From: Hungatella sp. UBA3402
GTDB taxonomy: Bacteria; Bacillota; Clostridia; Lachnospirales; Lachnospiraceae
DNA: 7,515 nt
Direction: 5' to 3'
Assembly: GCA_002358555.1 (NCBI GenBank)
Contig: DEPC01000202.1
Span: 1-7,515, forward strand
Below the pieces are notes generated by a model. The model did not search any database, had not been told where the DNA came from, and worked only from the letters and a program-made list of their open reading frames with translations. The translations under genes and the position numbers were made by a program. This document shows positions 6,238-7,515 of the stretch, piece after piece (the stretch's first letter is position 1; each line of letters starts with the position of its first letter).

Positions 6238-6270
6238 CTGGCAAGAATTTATTTTATAAATTCTTGTTGG
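6238..6270 (+). other. Intercistronic stem-loop between the MBOAT and SGNH genes
   Basis: The arms CAAGAATTTAT (6242-6252) and ATAAATTCTTG (6256-6266) are perfectly complementary around a TTT loop. Four more outer pairs (three G-U, one C-G) extend the stem to 15 bp in + strand RNA. No T-run follows, so a classical terminator is unlikely. It may set the mRNA stability or relative expression of the two genes, or be a protein-binding dyad. The rest of the 6206-6316 gap is AT-rich and shows no convincing promoter. Confidence 0.6.
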
Positions 6271-6316
6271 TATATTTAGGTTATAGCAATTTAGTATACT
6301 TGGGAAAGGATAAAAA

Positions 6317-7515
6317 ATGAGGGATACAGGAAAATTTATTTTTACAGGTATTTGTTTGCTTATATGTGCATTTCCATTTTTGGGAATGTCTTTTAACCCC
6401 ACTAATACTACAACAGAAAATAGAAAAATGGCAGTTCTGCCAAAGATAAAAAAAGCTAATGGAAAGCTAAACATTAATTTTTTAGAAGAGCTTGGAATTT
6501 ATTTTGAAGATCATTTTGCTTTCCGTCCAGAGCTTGTATCTTTGGATGCAGAAATACAAAGCAAAGTATTTATGGTATCAAATGTAGAAACAGTAGTAAC
6601 TGGAGATAGTGAGTGGCTTTATTATTCATCAACAATAGATGATTATCTTGGAAGAAATATTATGTCTGGACGGTATGTAGAAAATATAGCACATAATTTA
6701 TTATTAATACAGAAATATATAAATAGCAAAGGTGCAAAATTCATTTTTACAGTTGCACCTAATAAAAATTCTTTATATGGGGAAAATATGCCATATTATT
6801 TGCAGAAAAAATCAAGTAATATAAAAAATATTGATATGCTTGAAAGAAACATAAAAAAATATAATATTTTTTATGTTGATTTATTCCAGGCTTTTAAAGA
6901 ACAGGAAGAAGAACTTTATTTAAAAAGGGATTCACATTGGAACCAGAAAGGTGCAGTTCTTGTTTATAATACAATTTTAAACAGTCTTGGCATAGAACAT
7001 GAAAATTATGAAAATATAAAACCTGAAAAATTAAAAAACGAATATGGTGATTTAAATAAAACGCTTTATCCAGTAACAGCAGTGCCAGAATGGAATTATT
7101 TTTATAATGAACCTTACAGGTTTTCTTATAAGACAGATACTAAAAGTGTTGAAGAAGAATGGATTGAAACAGAAAATAAAAATGGTACAGGTTCATTGCT
7201 TATGTTCAGGGATTCTTTTGGCAATACATTGCTACCATTAATGGCAAATACTTTTGCAAAGGGATATTTTTCAAAAAGTGTGCCACAAAATATTACAGAA
7301 TATGTAGAAATGTATAATCCAGATATTATAGTTTTAGAAAAAGTGGAACGTAATATAAAAGAATTAGCAACAGAGCCTCCATTAATAGAAGGTATACCTG
7401 TAAATATAAACCAGGATATTACAACAGCAGAATCTGGCAGCCAGCTGGAAATATCAGAGAGTAAATATAATTCTGGATACATTGAGGTTTATGGAATATT
7501 GGATAATATGTTTTG
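6317..7515 (+). CDS. AlgJ/AlgX/DHHW-like SGNH-fold protein, probable acetyltransferase partner (3' end outside window)
   Basis: The frame is open from ATG at 6317 (GGAAAGGA at 6303-6310) to the window end, 399 full codons with no stop. The protein has a single N-terminal hydrophobic segment (about residues 4-22), so it is probably membrane-anchored with its body outside. Early features typical of the group are TENRKMAVLPKI, EDHFAFRPEL and GDSEWLYY. The catalytic-type motifs are DSHWNQKGA with Asp205 and His207, and FRDSFGN with Ser300 as candidate nucleophile. These match the Asp-x-His and Ser of the SGNH-like fold in AlgJ, AlgX and DHHW proteins, which act with MBOAT proteins in O-acetylating exopolysaccharide. 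The MBOAT gene lies directly upstream on the same strand, so the two very probably form an operon. The acceptor glycan is unknown, as no polymer synthase is in view. The coding sequence is very AT-rich, with many ATA, AAT and AAA codons. Confidence 0.88.
   Translation, partial: MRDTGKFIFTGICLLICAFPFLGMSFNPTNTTTENRKMAVLPKIKKANGKLNINFLEELGIYFEDHFAFRPELVSLDAEIQSKVFMVSNVETVVTGDSEWLYYSSTIDDYLGRNIMSGRYVENIAHNLLLIQKYINSKGAKFIFTVAPNKNSLYGENMPYYLQKKSSNIKNIDMLERNIKKYNIFYVDLFQAFKEQEEELYLKRDSHWNQKGAVLVYNTILNSLGIEHENYENIKPEKLKNEYGDLNKTLYPVTAVPEWNYFYNEPYRFSYKTDTKSVEEEWIETENKNGTGSLLMFRDSFGNTLLPLMANTFAKGYFSKSVPQNITEYVEMYNPDIIVLEKVERNIKELATEPPLIEGIPVNINQDITTAESGSQLEISESKYNSGYIEVYGILDNMF

Noticed and set aside
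6267..6300. Possible internal promoter for the SGNH gene (TTGGTA and TATACT)
   Set aside because: The spacing of 22 bp is unsuitable, and the predicted start would fall within the ribosome site.
6223..6474. Minus-strand reading frame covering the hairpin and the SGNH start
   Set aside because: It crosses the intercistronic hairpin and the ribosome site of the real gene and has no family likeness.
7126..7482. Minus-strand reading frame of 118 codons at the right end
   Set aside because: It is antisense to the SGNH-like gene, which has clear catalytic-type motifs in this very stretch.

Overview
The window looks like chromosomal DNA of a low-GC anaerobic Firmicute, most likely a gut Clostridium of the Lachnospiraceae type. 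The evidence is AT-rich sequence, strong AGGAGG-like ribosome sites, Gram-positive-style lipoprotein signals, extracytoplasmic flavin-based reductases and sigma-A-like promoters. This taxonomic call is inference, since no rRNA or marker gene is present.

Left half (1-4150): a reductase block on the + strand. The window opens inside the C-terminal end of a fumarate-reductase-like flavoprotein, which ends in a clear intrinsic terminator. A MerR-family regulator gene follows. After it comes a complete 818-residue lipoprotein reductase with two FMN-binding domains and an FAD-binding reductase domain. The promoter of this last gene has a 19-bp spacer filled by a 21-bp dyad, the layout that MerR proteins activate, so the neighbouring regulator probably induces the reductase in response to a ligand. 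The truncated upstream flavoprotein keeps the fumarate-reductase signature residues. The complete one lacks them, so its electron acceptor is probably not fumarate. The likely role is anaerobic use of an external organic electron acceptor, with electrons arriving through the FMN domains.

Middle (4020-4723): a structured 3' region with a + strand terminator, then a small XRE-type regulator on the - strand. The XRE gene diverges from the right-hand operon across a 197-bp intergenic region that holds a near-consensus promoter for the rightward genes.

Right half (4724-7515): an MBOAT O-acyltransferase followed by an AlgJ/AlgX/DHHW-like SGNH-fold protein that runs off the window end. This pairing is typical of surface or extracellular polysaccharide O-acetylation: the membrane protein passes acetyl groups across the membrane and the SGNH partner probably helps transfer them to glycan outside. 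A perfect 11-bp hairpin with no U-tract lies between the two genes. This block is much more AT-rich than the reductase block, suggesting a different evolutionary origin.
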